Positions 8,447-17,876 of a stretch of DNA of 31,231 nt are shown piece by piece. The notes under the pieces were generated by a model that worked only from the letters and a program-made list of their open reading frames with translations, made no database searches and was not told where the DNA came from. A program made the translations under genes and the position numbers. The DNA comes from Emiliania huxleyi CCMP1516. Lineage: Eukaryota > Haptophyta > Isochrysidales > Noelaerhabdaceae. Position 1 is the stretch's first letter. Every line of letters begins with the position of its first letter. The stretch spans positions 170,221-201,451 of the forward strand of contig NW_005201493.1 of NCBI RefSeq assembly GCF_000372725.1, written 5' to 3'.

Positions 8447-10649
8447 GCAGCGCCGACAGGCTGGCTGTCGGCCGGGGCGGCGGAGGTTGGCAGAGGAGTC
8501 GAGGACTCGTTGCGCGTGCCGTTGCCGCCGCCGCGCTTCCCGCCGCGTTTTCCGCCGCGTTTTCCCTGACGGCGGCGAGCGCGGCGCGCCTGTGAGAAGG
8601 GCGCCCCGCGCCTGTCACGCCGGGCAGCTCTCGGGGCATCTCTCGGGGCAGCTCTCGGGGCATCTCGGGGCATCTCGGGGCATCTCGGGGCATCTCGGGG
8701 CATCTCGCGCGGCATCTCGGGCGCACGATGGCGGTGGGACGCGGGGGCGGGGATGTGTGTGCGTGAGTGGGGGGCGGGAGATGCCGGGGGGGGGGGGGGG
8801 GGGGCAAGGCCACTCATTTTGGGCACCTCCGCCGAGTCCTCTCCAGCCCCCCCCGGGTCGTCCCCCTCCCCCCAATTGGGAACAACCCCCCCCCCCAAAG
8901 AGGGGGAGGAGGCGGCAGCGGCCGGCGGCACCTCGGCCCGCGCCGCCTCCTGCGCCGGCGCCGCCGCAGCGGCCGGAGGCGTCTCCGCCACCGGCGCCGC
9001 TCCGGCAGGCGCCGCTTTGGCAGGCGCCGCGCCCTCCGCCGCCGCGTCGTCCGGCGGAAGCGCCTCCTCGTCCGCCGCAACGTTCGCGTTTTTGCCCGCC
9101 CGGCCGCCCCCCTTGCCGCGCCCGCCGCCCTTGCCGCGCCCTCCCCCTCTCCCTCCTCCGCCCCCCGCTCCGCCCTCCTTGCCGCCGCCCTCTCCGGCCG
9201 CCTCCTGCGAGGAAGACACCGCCTCTGCCGGCGGCGGCGGCGAGGCCAGCGGCGGCGGCGGCGAGGCCAGCGGCGGCGGCGGCGAGGCCAGCGCCGCCGC
9301 CGCCGGCGGCGGCGACGGCGGCGGCGGTGTGCTGTCGGCGGGAACCGTGGCCGCCGTTGCGATCGTTGCGGCGGGGGGAGGCGGCGGCGGGGTGCCCGCC
9401 GGCACCGGCACCGCCACGCGAAGCTGCTGGCCGGCCGAAACGCCGGCAGGGACTCTGATCTGGAGCTGCCCTCCGAAGGGCGAGTTGATGACCTGCGTGG
9501 GTGAAGGCGGCGACGTGAGGGCGGGAAGACGGTACTGTGCGGCGTACTCAGAGCACGTGGCGTGAGTGCAACGGAGAGGAAGACAGTGAGTACGGCCGAA
9601 TACGTGTGAGTACAGCGGAGTACGTGTCCTCTCGAGCGCTGGTTGGGGATACACGAACACGTCTTCCGCTTCTAGGAGTTGGTGACGATGGCTTGGCCCG
9701 CGGTCACGCCGGGCGGGATGGTGACGAGGAGATCTCGCGTTGTGGCCGCGGCGGCCGCGGGCGGCGGCGGCGACAACGAGGGCGAGGGCGAGGGCGAGGG
9801 CGAGGGTGGGGGCAAGGGTGAGGGCGAGGGCGAGGGGGAAGGCGAGGGGGAGGGCGAGGGCGGGGGCGGGGGCGGGACTGGCGGCGGCGGGGAAGCGACC
9901 ACCGCTGCCGTCGCTTCCGCTGTCGCCACCGCCGGCACCGCCCCAGCCGTCGCCACCACGGGCTCCCCCGCCGCCACCGCCCCCGTTGCCGCCACCGGCC
10001 CCACTTCCGCGGCAGCAGATGCCGCCACCGCCGCCACCGCCACCGGCCCCGCCGTCACCGGCTCGGAGGTGGCGACCGCGGCGGCGGGCACCGACGCGGC
10101 GGGCACCGACGCGGCGGTCGCCGACACCGCAACAGCCGAGGCGCAGCCGGGCGCGGGACTGCTCCGGATTGTCCACACGTTCCCGTCCGCCCACTTGATG
10201 GCGCTGCCGTTCCAGCTGCCGGTGAGCGCGGCGGGGCCGCCCTTGGCCGAGAAGTTCGCCTCGATCTCCTTGCCAGTCACGAGCGCGCGGACCGCCCAGG
10301 CTGCACCGCTCGTCCCGTCGGAACCCGTGATGTTTGCTGCGCCGCCCGCACCGGCCTCCGCAATGGCGCGAGGGCAGCCAGGATGCCTCGGGTCGTCAAA
10401 GAGGCCAAAGGGGGCCTCGTGCCGCTTCGCCAGCGCCTTCTTCAGCTCCGCCTGCAGCACCGACTTTGTGAGCTTGCCGTCCGGCGCGAGCGCGTCAAAC
10501 TGGTCCAAGACCGCCTGCAGGACGTGCTGCGGCAGGTGGGGCACCGACGACGTCTCCTTCGGCGGCCCCTTGCTCGACTCCTTGCTGCTCTTCCCGCCGC
10601 TCTTGTGGACGCCGGACGAAACGGCGGCCAGGCAGAGGGCGAGGAGCAT
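8173..10649 (-). CDS. Secreted Pro/Ser/Gly-rich protein (hydroxyproline-rich-like)
   Basis: Exons (minus): 9687-10649, 8827-9492 and 8173-8589, phase 0, 681 aa. The start is the Met before a hydrophobic stretch (MLLALCLAAVSSGV), a probable signal peptide; an upstream in-frame GTG would bury it. A weak EF-hand-like stretch FDALAPDGKLTK follows, then an Ala-rich region, a (SP)n tract, and two related short modules (VTIPPGVTAGQAI and IRVPAGVSAGQQLRVAVP), the second beginning after intron 1. The C-terminus is Gly/Lys-rich. Intron 1 is GT-AG with an 11-bp near-repeat at its ends. Intron 2 is in frame, so an unspliced product is also open. It resembles algal cell-wall or scale matrix proteins in composition only; the function is unknown. 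Confidence 0.6.
8590..8826 (-). repeat. Probable intron: 10-bp array and 19-G run
   Basis: Contains about nine units of catctcgggg and longer variants (8629-8716) and an uninterrupted run of 19 G at 8786-8804. Donor GAG|GTGCCC and acceptor CTCACAG|GCG fit. The length is 237 bp, a multiple of three without a stop, so retention is possible. Confidence 0.6.
9493..9686 (-). repeat. Intron with duplicated junction sequence
   Basis: A GT-AG intron. The 11-bp sequences gagttgatgac (9482-9492) and gagttggtgac (9676-9686) differ at one position, so the intron starts with a copy of the start of the following exon. Its interior carries agtacggc and agtacgtgt short repeats. Confidence 0.65.
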
Positions 10650-10790
10650 CGACGTGCACGGCGGGCCTGGCTGCGCCACCACAGAACTTTGTGGCGGCGA
10701 AGTTTTTTCTTTTCGCCACAATTGGCCAAAGGTTACAAATGTTATGTCCGCTCGCGCGAACTCGTCGGGCCACAGGCTACCGAGCGCCTC
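10650..10790. promoter_or_regulatory. Divergent intergenic region
   Basis: A gap of about 140 bp between the minus-strand secreted protein and the plus-strand AP2 copy. It is T-rich near 10705 and contains acaattggccaa, which carries a reverse CCAAT box (attgg). No TATA box was identified. A shared promoter is inference. Confidence 0.3.
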
Positions 10791-12008
10791 GTGTTGACCC
10801 CAGCCATCCGCAAGGACAACACGACTGGCTACAAGAAGTGTGACCTTCTACCGCCCAGCAGCAAGAAGTTCAAGGCGCAGGTGAGGGATGGCGGGAAGAT
10901 GGTCCACCTCGGCTACTTCGACACCGCCGAAGAGGCGGCCACCGCCTACGCTCGCTCAGAGTGCGGCCGCGCCGACGCCGCCAAGCTACTGCAGCCTCAC
11001 CCGGCTCCCACTGCCGCTGGCCTCGAGGCGATACGGCAAGCGGAGAGGGAGGGCCTCACCCTGGTCACCAGCGGCAGCACCAGCACCAGCTACAAAGGCG
11101 TGACCTTCTACCCGAAGGAGCGAGGAAGCAAGAAGTACAAGCTGCAGGTTACGGTTGGCGGCAAGCGTGTCTTCCTCGGCCTCTTCGCCACCGCCGAGGA
11201 GGCGGCGCTCTTCTACGCCCGCAGGGAGGCGGGCAGGGACACCAGCGATCTCACCGCGCCGCCGCCGCCGCCGCCGCCACCCGTGCCTTCCTCTGCTGCT
11301 GGCGCCGAGGCAGTCAGCCAGGCGGGGAGGGAGGGCCTGAGTCTGGCTACGAGCGGCAGCAACAGCGGCTACAAAGGCGTGACCTTCTGCCCGAAGCAGA
11401 AAGGCAGCAAGAAGTACCAGCTGTCGGTGTGGGTTGGCGGCAGGCAAGTCTTCCTCGGCATGTTCGCCACCGCCGAGGAGGCGGCGCTGGCACGTGCGCG
11501 GCACCTGTGGGACACGACCGTCCGCCTGCTCGAGCCGCAGCCGCGGAGCAAGCACCGCCGCAAGGCGCAGCAGGGCCGTCCGAGGCCAGCAGCGTCGAGG
11601 AGGAGGACGGCTTCGACCCAGCGGACATTGCCGACGCCGTGGCTAACTCGCTGCTCCCCGACCCGCCTTCCGCGAGCGAGCAGAGGGCGGCGAGGCGGCA
11701 GGCGCGCGCAGCACGCAGAGCAGGCGGTGAGGGCGGGGGCGGCGGCGATTTGTGTTGCCCCGCCGTGCGACGACGAGGTGAAGGCGGAGGTGGAGAGCTA
11801 TAGCGAGGAGGAGTCGGAGATGGAGGTGGAGGCGGCTACCGCAGCAAGGGCGGCACCGGCTGCAGCTGAACATACCGAGTGCGTCATTTGCTTGGATGAC
11901 CTGAGCGCACACCCTCTTTCGCCTTTCGGCGCAACTCCGCCCTCCTCGCGGCATATTTTGGCCCCTCGAGTTTATCGAGCTCTCCTCGCGCAAGGACGAC
12001 TCTTCTGA
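10791..12008 (+). pseudogene. Three-AP2-domain protein, copy 1, degraded
   Basis: AP2/ERF-type DNA-binding domains near 10830-10970, 11085-11230 and 11370-11510, each with a YK-x-V or YKK-x-D start, a strand like KFKAQV or KYKLQV, then LGYFDTAEEAA-type helices. The sibling at 18640 starts with ATG where this copy has GTG (10791), and I see no other in-frame start nearby. After the third domain two extra nucleotides relative to the sibling (near 11545) shift the frame; the matching tail FDPADIADAVANSL is read in another frame. The open frame itself ends in ECVICLDDL, the first half of a RING motif with no second half. Plausibly a dying gene, though unseen introns could restore it. Confidence 0.6.
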
Positions 12009-12535
12009 CGCCCACTGCGATCATTTGCCGCCAAGTCATATCGTTGCTCAGGTCCACTCTCTCTTCGAACACTTGTGCCTCCACGGATGATGCTGGCGCT
12101 GGGGTCCCCTTCGGGTGCATCGTGACAGCTGACGACGGGATTACCACAGGTGCTTAGGGTACCTCCTCTTGGAAAAGTTATTTAGGATCACCCCCCTACC
12201 GCCGCCCAGTACGTGCTCCGCAGCTGAGCCCACGCACCCCACAGTAGCTCAGGGACACAATGAGCTCGCATACAAGTGCTGGTACGCACAGCTCGACGCG
12301 TACTCGAATGCTGCCACTGTCATTCTAGCCGGCGAGCGGCGGCGTCACAGCGTCGACTCTCGCATCGCGATGAGACGGACTGCTTGCCCAGACGCGCGCC
12401 TTGGCGCGCTCCTGTGGTGCAGGAGGAAGGTCAGCGGTCGTGCTGCGCAGGCCCGGCCGTCTGGCTGGAGGGAGCAGCAGCTGGCGCTCAACAGCAGCGC
12501 TGTCGAGCAGCGCAGCACACCACACTCCCGCCAAG

Positions 12536-12600
12536 CCACGTGTCATTTCCCGCCAAGATTTGGCGCCAAAATGGCACTTTAGTGTCCACCTAGCCACGTG
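12536..12600. promoter_or_regulatory. Paired E2F-like sites between CACGTG boxes
   Basis: Within the short inverted-repeat element, tttcccgc and tttggcgc (both fit the TTTSSCGC E2F consensus) lie about 11 bp apart and are bracketed by gccacgtg direct copies. No gene start lies close by, so a regulatory role is speculative. Confidence 0.2.
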
Positions 12601-12999
12601 GTCGCGGCCTGAAGCTCCAAGCTTCTGGGACTGAGGTCCCACATCGCTGGACTCCATTTGTGTGCAGGCGGCACCCTTCCGATCGTTCGCCGATGTCCGA
12701 AACCGGGGTCGTACTAAATAACTTTTCCAAGAGGAGGTACCCCTGTAGGGTTCTGAGGGCCGGACTTTTAAGACCTTTTAAGAAATGAGGAGATTGGGGG
12801 GCTGAAATTGCCATTTAAGAGATTGCAGGCACGGGGGGTCCCTCTTTTAAGACCGTTTAAGAAAATCGGCCTCACCGGCCATGGCCCATGCGTCGCTGGG
12901 TTCCGCGCCGTTTTCTCCAATACCACCGTTATTAGGCACAAAACCGCCTCTGAAGACACATCTGTAAGCCATACTCGCAGAGGGGGCGCGTGCTAGCTG

Positions 13000-13640
13000 A
13001 CTGTAGCCAGCTTCCCGGCCTCCGGCGTCTACCGGGAGCCTCCCGGACCATCGATCTCGGGAGCTCTCCCGCACCGTTTAACCCTTTTTTGCTTCATAAG
13101 GTTCCTGGAGAACAAATCTCGATAGATCTCCAGTCGTAGCGGTGGAACTTTAAAACGGCTCGGTAAATATTTAGCCATGTATGAGAGGATTACGCCACAG
13201 TGTCGTTTGAGTCGACAGTAAATCTCCCACAGCCCACGTAAATCCGTCTTTTTCAGGCACCCGGAGCCCTCCGCGGCCGCTTCTACGCCGGCGAAGCACC
13301 ATCAAGCTGCTGTACGGCCCCCGCATCGCCTCCCCTGGCTTAGCTCTCAGTCAAGATATTGAGCACCTGGGTGGTCTCTACAATATACTCACTGACACTG
13401 AACCTCCCAGAGCTCGTCCCGGTCCGTCACGGCCATCCTCGTCCTCCGGCGGGCCCCCCGCCGGCCGCGGCGCGGTGCGGCGGCGTCACAAATCCGACCA
13501 CAGAGCACCGGGACGCGGTCGGGCGATCTGAGGCCCAAGTAGGCGAATGCATTGCCCATCCAGGGCTATCACCTGGACCTATCAACAGGCGCCTGCGGCG
13601 CCGTGCTCAGGAGTTGGTTTTCACTCGCTCGAAATGTGTA
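13000..13640. other. Non-coding part of the repeat region
   Basis: No gene recognised. Mixed composition, with short direct and inverted repeats related to the surrounding element; open frames here are short and without domain-like sequence. Confidence 0.3.
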
Positions 13641-13705
13641 CGTAAAAGGGTTAAGCGTTTAAGACCGTTTAAGGATTCGGCGGCCCAGCAGCTCTTAAAA
13701 CCTGC

Positions 13706-14059
13706 CTAGGCAGGTTTAAGCCGTTTAAGCCGCAGGCGCCCCAGGGCCCACCCTTTTAAGCCTAGGGGTACCCTAAGCACAGGTGTTTCGTCCTCCTCGG
13801 GGTCGTCTTCCCCGGCTTCCTTGCGTTCGGCGTGGCTCACCCTCCATGCCGTGAACAGGCGCTTTATCCACCCTATATTCTTCTCTCGTTCCTCTGCCCG
13901 TGCCTTGGTCTTGTCGTTGTTTCGCACCCATGTCTGTATGGCAATCGAGGCTGCCTTCCGCTTGAGCACTTGAGCACTTGATAGGGTCGATTCCGCATGG
14001 TACGGGACCCCTCGATCGTCTCGCCCTCCCTCACTGGTGTGGTCATTGGGGGGGGTCAT
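13706..14059 (-). CDS. Hypothetical charged protein, repeat-associated
   Basis: About 117 codons from the ATG at 14059, overlapping the right end of the repeat element. The middle is helical and charged, with an IQ-like stretch (AASIAIQTWVRN) and WIKRLFTAW. The DDRGVPYHAEST segment is encoded by a 38-bp sequence also present at about 18076-18113, so at least this part belongs to a dispersed repeat. No family recognised. Confidence 0.3.
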   Translation of the reverse strand: MTPPNDHTSEGGRDDRGVPYHAESTLSSAQVLKRKAASIAIQTWVRNNDKTKARAEEREKNIGWIKRLFTAWRVSHAERKEAGEDDPEEDETPVLRVPLGLKGWALGRLRLKRLKPA

Positions 14060-14202
14060 AACAAACACGGTACAGGATCGAGGTGCACGCTGCTGAAGGT
14101 GAAGCAGTATGTCCCCCCTCTCCCCGACGGCGATGGCGGTGTGACCGATCGAGCTACAAGAGGAGCTTGTTCAGCAGGAAAGGCTTCCCCACTACCTGTA
14201 GT

Positions 14203-14277
14203 TCACTCGTCCTCCTTGTGGAGGGTGAAGGCGAGGAAGTGGGCCACCGCGTGGCGGGCCGAATCGTGCAGGAGGAT
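14203..14277 (-). CDS. Possible terminal exon of a lost or unrecognised gene
   Basis: After a good acceptor (tgcgtgcag) the minus strand reads ILLHDSARHAVAHFLAF and ends in HKEDE and a stop, 24 residues. The sequence is protein-like but unidentified, and upstream exons were not found. Confidence 0.2.
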   Translation of the reverse strand: MLLHDSARHAVAHFLAFTLHKEDE

Positions 14278-14409
14278 CTGCACGCAGCGTGACCGTCGCC
14301 GCCGGAACCGTCAAGTTTACAACTTCACAGCCGTGGCATTGAGAAGAAGAAAACACCTCCTTCACACAAACTTCACCACTCGGCACAGGGCACCGGCTCG
14401 GCAACACGG

Positions 14410-14515
14410 GCATGAGTGAGTGGCAGCGCCCCGCGCCCTGCGATCGCTCGCCGTTTGGCACTGTAGTGAGAGCAGCGTGCGGGGTGTGGCAGCGCAGCGC
14501 GCGCCGTGTACCAAT
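14410..14515 (+). repeat. Copy of the 3' flank of the NHL-BTB gene
   Basis: Resembles 16981-17092 over about 100 bp: shared cgggcatgag start, ctcgccgtttgg, gtgagagcag, and agcgcagcgcgcgccgtgta at the end. It looks like what remains of another NHL-BTB copy upstream of the intact one. Confidence 0.65.
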
Positions 14516-15277
14516 TGATTGATTGATGGGAAGGCGAAACACAGTCCGACCAACGACTGGGACACCAACGCGGTATGGGTGGACGCTAGACGGGCGATGA
14601 CGGTCACACAGGAGCGACACACAGAACCACAAGACAAGACACTCAGCCAACAGGGCGGCTGCCACACATCCTGAGCGAACTTCCCTAGTCACCCGCGGCC
14701 GGACTCCATCCGGCACGCGTCGCTGGGCGCTCAGAGCCGCGTCCCCTGCTCGCCACCCCGACGCCCAAGGCGCCCGAGCGAACGACAGGCGGCACGCGAA
14801 GACTGGTTGCAATCCCGCCGACCGCCAGGCCGCGGGATGATGCGTGCGTGGTCATGTAGTGGGTCTCGGAAGCTCCCCTCTCGGGCTAGGAGCCAGCCCC
14901 TCTCCCTTGCCCTCGGAACACTGTGTCCAAGTCGAGGCGTGTGCTTGCCGGTCGACGGCCGCGCGCGGTTGGCATTGTGACGAAGGTTGCGCGCGGCCGC
15001 GGCGCGCCCGCCATGGTTCGGCGCGGCGCGCCTACCAGCGGCAGTTGTCGAGGCACGGGAACGCTTACCCGGGGTCATCCTCTGAGCCTGGTCGTCGGCG
15101 CCGCGATGCCACGGCGGCGCATTCGACGTCGTCGGCGCGCTGCCCCGCGGTGAGCCCCGCCGCACGTGGCGACGGCCGCAGGTTGGCCCGGTGCAGCGCG
15201 CCCTGGCCGCAGTACCGCTTCGCGACGCCGTTGATTGCGCATACCCCACAAGCCCTGTCCCGAATCCACTCTGTGGC
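14516..15277. other. Intergenic region upstream of NHL-BTB
   Basis: Has a (gatt)n run near 14515-14526 and several GC-rich palindromes (ggcgcgcc around 15001-15035). No convincing gene; it presumably contains the NHL-BTB promoter, but no core element stands out. Confidence 0.35.
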
Positions 15278-16984
15278 ATGGCATCCACCGCCGGCAAGCG
15301 CGCCCGCACCGGCGGCGGCGGCGAGGAGGAGGACGATGAGCCCGTGCCGGTCGCGGATGGCTTCGAGGCGCCCATCTTTGGCGCGCGCGTCCTCGGCCAG
15401 GTCACCACGCTGACGCTCGAGGGTGAGGACGGCCCTCTGGCATCCCTCAGTCGCGTTGGCGTCGCGAGCGAGCACGCGGGCGCCTGGTACGTCGCGACGA
15501 AGGACTCGCTGCTGCACGTATCGGCGGCCGGGCGCGTGCGCCATGTGGCAGCCTTGCCGGCAAGTGTCGAATACTACACCGTTGCCGCCAGCCCGGACGG
15601 GAGCGCAGCGTTTGTGGCCGACCATGAGAACCACAAGATCCGGCGGGTGGAGGTTGCGACGGGCGAGGTGACCACGCTTGCAGGAAGCGGCGACGAGGGC
15701 GACGCGGATGGCGTGGGTGTCGCGGCGCAGTTCTGCTGCCCAGCTGGCATCACCATCAGCCCAGGCGGCAGCGCGCTGTTCGTGGCGGACTATAACAACA
15801 ACAAAATCCGGCGGGTTGCGGTGGCGACTGGCGAGGTGACGACGATCGCGGGCAGCGGCACCACGGGCAGCGCCGATGGCGTGGGCGACGCGGCGGGGTT
15901 CTGCGGCCCAGCCGGCATTGCCATCAGCCCAGACGGCGGCGCGCTGTTTGTGGTGGACCAAGGCAGCGACAAGATCCGGCAGGTTGAGGTGGCGACGGGC
16001 GCGGTGACCACGCTCGCGGGCAGCGGCGCCTCTGGCGACGCGGATGGCGTGGGCGACGCGGCGCAGTTCTACAACCCATGTGGCCTTGCCATCAGCCCAG
16101 ACAGCAGCGCGCTGTTTGTGGCGGACGGCAGCAGCCACAAGATCCGGCGGATGGAGGTGGCGACTGGAGAGGTGACGACGGTCGCGGGCAGTGGCACCAT
16201 GGGCAGCGCCGATGGCGTGGGCAACGCGGCGGAGTTCGTAGGCCCAACTGAAGTCGCCCTCAGCCCGGACGGCAGCACGCTGTTGGTCGGTTCGGAAGGA
16301 GGCCTCCGCCATGTCTGCCTGGCGGCGCCTCCTCCTCCTCCCTCCTTTGCCCCGATCGTCGTTCCGCCCTCCACCTTCTCCGCCGACATGGCGAAGACGT
16401 GGGGCGACGCCTCCCTCCCAGAGGGGAAAGTCACCTTCCTGGTCGGCGACGACGAGGAGCGCATCGAGTACGTCACCAAGGCCAACCTCTGCGCCCGGTC
16501 CCCGGTCTTTCGGACCATGTTTGGCATCGGCATGAAGGAGCGCGACGCCGCCGAGGTCACGGTGCCCCACACCGACCTCGCCAGCTTCACCGCCCTAGTC
16601 CGCTACCTCCTCACCGACCAGTTCGACCTCGGCGAAGAGGAGGGCAGGGCGCAGCGCGCGCTCGACCTGCGGCAGCTGGCACAGATGTACCAGGTGCCGC
16701 GCCTCGAGCTGCTCTGCGCGCAGGCGCTGCAGGAGAGCGTCGCGCCGGCGACCGCCGTGCCGCTGCTCGAGGCGGCGCACACGCTGGGCGACGGGCGGCT
16801 CCTCGCGCAGTGCCGCCGCTTCGTGGCCGACCACGCCGCCGAGGTGCGGGCGAGCGGCGGCGTGGAGCAGCTGCGCGACTTTGGCGTGGCCAAGGGGCTG
16901 CTCGGCGACGCGCTCGACCAGGTGGCGGAGCTCAAGGGGGCGGTGGCGGCGCGCGACGCGGAGCTCGAGAAGGTCCGGGCATGA
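15278..16984 (+). CDS. NHL-repeat propeller fused to BTB/POZ domain
   Basis: 568 aa, single exon, from the ATG at 15278 (MASTAGKRARTGG). An acidic, basic-patched N-terminus is followed by about five NHL-type blades (residues about 95-345) with the core FVADxxxHKIRRVEVATG and TTLAGSG. A Pro-rich linker (352-364) leads to a BTB/POZ domain (about 384-480: FLVGDDEERIEYVTKANL, SPVFRTMF, VRYLLTD). A BACK-like helical region and a short coiled coil (545-568) end the protein. BTB domains commonly dimerise and recruit CUL3, and propellers can bind substrates, so a ubiquitin-ligase adaptor is plausible but inferred. An embedded nuclear signal (GKRARTG) is possible. A decayed copy lies at 6322-7745. Confidence 0.8.
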   Translation: MASTAGKRARTGGGGEEEDDEPVPVADGFEAPIFGARVLGQVTTLTLEGEDGPLASLSRVGVASEHAGAWYVATKDSLLHVSAAGRVRHVAALPASVEYYTVAASPDGSAAFVADHENHKIRRVEVATGEVTTLAGSGDEGDADGVGVAAQFCCPAGITISPGGSALFVADYNNNKIRRVAVATGEVTTIAGSGTTGSADGVGDAAGFCGPAGIAISPDGGALFVVDQGSDKIRQVEVATGAVTTLAGSGASGDADGVGDAAQFYNPCGLAISPDSSALFVADGSSHKIRRMEVATGEVTTVAGSGTMGSADGVGNAAEFVGPTEVALSPDGSTLLVGSEGGLRHVCLAAPPPPPSFAPIVVPPSTFSADMAKTWGDASLPEGKVTFLVGDDEERIEYVTKANLCARSPVFRTMFGIGMKERDAAEVTVPHTDLASFTALVRYLLTDQFDLGEEEGRAQRALDLRQLAQMYQVPRLELLCAQALQESVAPATAVPLLEAAHTLGDGRLLAQCRRFVADHAAEVRASGGVEQLRDFGVAKGLLGDALDQVAELKGAVAARDAELEKVRA

Positions 16985-17092
16985 GCGAGGGGCAGCGCCT
17001 CACGCGCCACGCCCTGCTCGCTCGCCGTTTGGTCGAGCTTGGCACAGTGAGAGCAGTGTGCACGACACTCAGCGCAGCGCGCGCCGTGTACA
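16981..17092 (+). repeat. 3' flank of NHL-BTB gene, duplicated at 14410
   Basis: Begins at the stop codon and continues through the putative 3' UTR. About 100 bp are shared with 14410-14515, so the gene lies between direct repeats of its own 3' flank. Confidence 0.65.
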
Positions 17093-17239
17093 GGGAGCGC
17101 GATCCTCCGACACCGTTGATGTCCCGGGTACGTATAAGTACGTCAGTATTCTCGCATTTTCTCCTTTCCTCACTGCAGGTTTTTGGCATCACAAACCGCG
17201 ACACAAATCCGTACTGGCTCGAGGTGGCGAGCAGGGCCT

Positions 17240-17876
17240 CCCTCTCACGCCCAACTCAAGTACTCTGCGCCGACGTTGGTCGCCTGCAGCGGCACATCCA
17301 GCACGCCAAACTCGCCCGCCTCGATACAGATGCTCAACCCGAACCCGAGCGACGTGATCGCCAGCGACGGCGGCAGCTGCTGCGAGTTGTCCACCGCCGG
17401 CAGCCGCGCCGTTGGCGGCGTGGAGCGGAGTCCGAGCCACAGCGGGCTCGCCTGTTCATGGGACGTGTCGTGGACGCGTCATGGGCGTGTGCTAGGTGCC
17501 AACTGCTCGGAGTACAACGCTGAGAACAAAGACCTGTGCTCCCCATCTAGGCCTCCAGATCTGGGGAGGTATGGGGAGATATGGGGAGAAGTTGTTCCGC
17601 ATCTGGCTGCACTCGCCCGCAGCGTGAGCGGCGCGGAGAGGATGGAGAAGTCGATCTCCTGCGTCGTTGTGACCCAACCGATTAGGAATACATCACTCAA
17701 TGAGGTAGAGAAGGCAGATCTCCGGCGTCGCCGTGACCGCCACTGAGGTAGAGAAGAACCAATTCCCATTAGGATGACGACCCTGCGTCATCATCGTGAG
17801 CTATGGGGAGATATGGGGAGATCGATGTGTGACGAACCTGCGTCATCATCGTGACCCAGTGCGGCGTCGCGCGACG
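17240..17876 (-). CDS. Exons of an unidentified intron-rich gene
   Basis: Three exon-like pieces on the minus strand join in phase 0. Upstream piece about 17831-17876, ending HWVTMMTQ; then 17617-17658, EIDFSILSAPLTLR; then 17451 down to about 17240, ASPLWLGLRSTPPT through ITSLGFGLSICIEAGEFG and ATNVGAEYLS. The donor after LTLR is GCGAGT, and the acceptor before ASP is AACAG. The sequence is beta-strand-like. A VPS13/chorein-type lipid-transfer protein is one thought, not a call. Neither end of the gene was found, so this may be a fragment. Confidence 0.4.
17452..17616 (-). repeat. Intron sharing units with helicase introns
   Basis: A GC-AG intron of 165 bp. It contains two to three gggagatatg units (as in helicase intron 7) and cgtgtcgtgga (as in helicase intron 6). 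GCGAG is repeated at the intron start and at the start of the next exon. Confidence 0.55.
17653..17858 (-). repeat. Three copies of one splice-acceptor sequence
   Basis: The sequence cctgcgtcatcatcgtga with its flanks occurs at 17776-17800 and 17831-17858, and a diverged copy at 17653-17676. Between the first two lies an insert of about 30 bp with two atggggagat units. On the minus strand each copy reads as an intron 3' end (acgcag). Confidence 0.65.

Larger units (their letters stand above)
12150..13780. mobile_element. Nested terminal-inverted-repeat element, non-autonomous
   Basis: A perfect 29-bp inverted repeat lies at 12157-12185 and 12714-12742 (gggtacctcctcttggaaaa..., continuing to tttag). 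The outer end tgcttagggtacc (12151-12163) recurs inverted at 13767-13779, suggesting a larger 1.6-kb element or a second copy. Between 12765 and 13760 the motif ttttaagaccgtttaag and variants recur (12765, 12845, 13650, 13720, 13750), and there is a 20-bp perfect palindrome at 13697-13716. No transposase was found, so it would be a MITE-like or internally deleted DNA transposon. Confidence 0.6.

Noticed and set aside
11871..12008. RING finger at the end of AP2 copy 1
   Set aside because: Only the first Cys pair (CVICLDD) is present; the following sequence has no matching Cys/His set. Kept as a note in the AP2 entry.
12169..12582. 137-codon plus-strand frame inside the inverted-repeat element
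   Set aside because: No domain-like sequence, includes the terminal repeat, and the other strand is equally open.
15065..16570. 501-codon minus-strand frame
   Set aside because: Antisense of the NHL-BTB gene; its repeats simply mirror the NHL blades.
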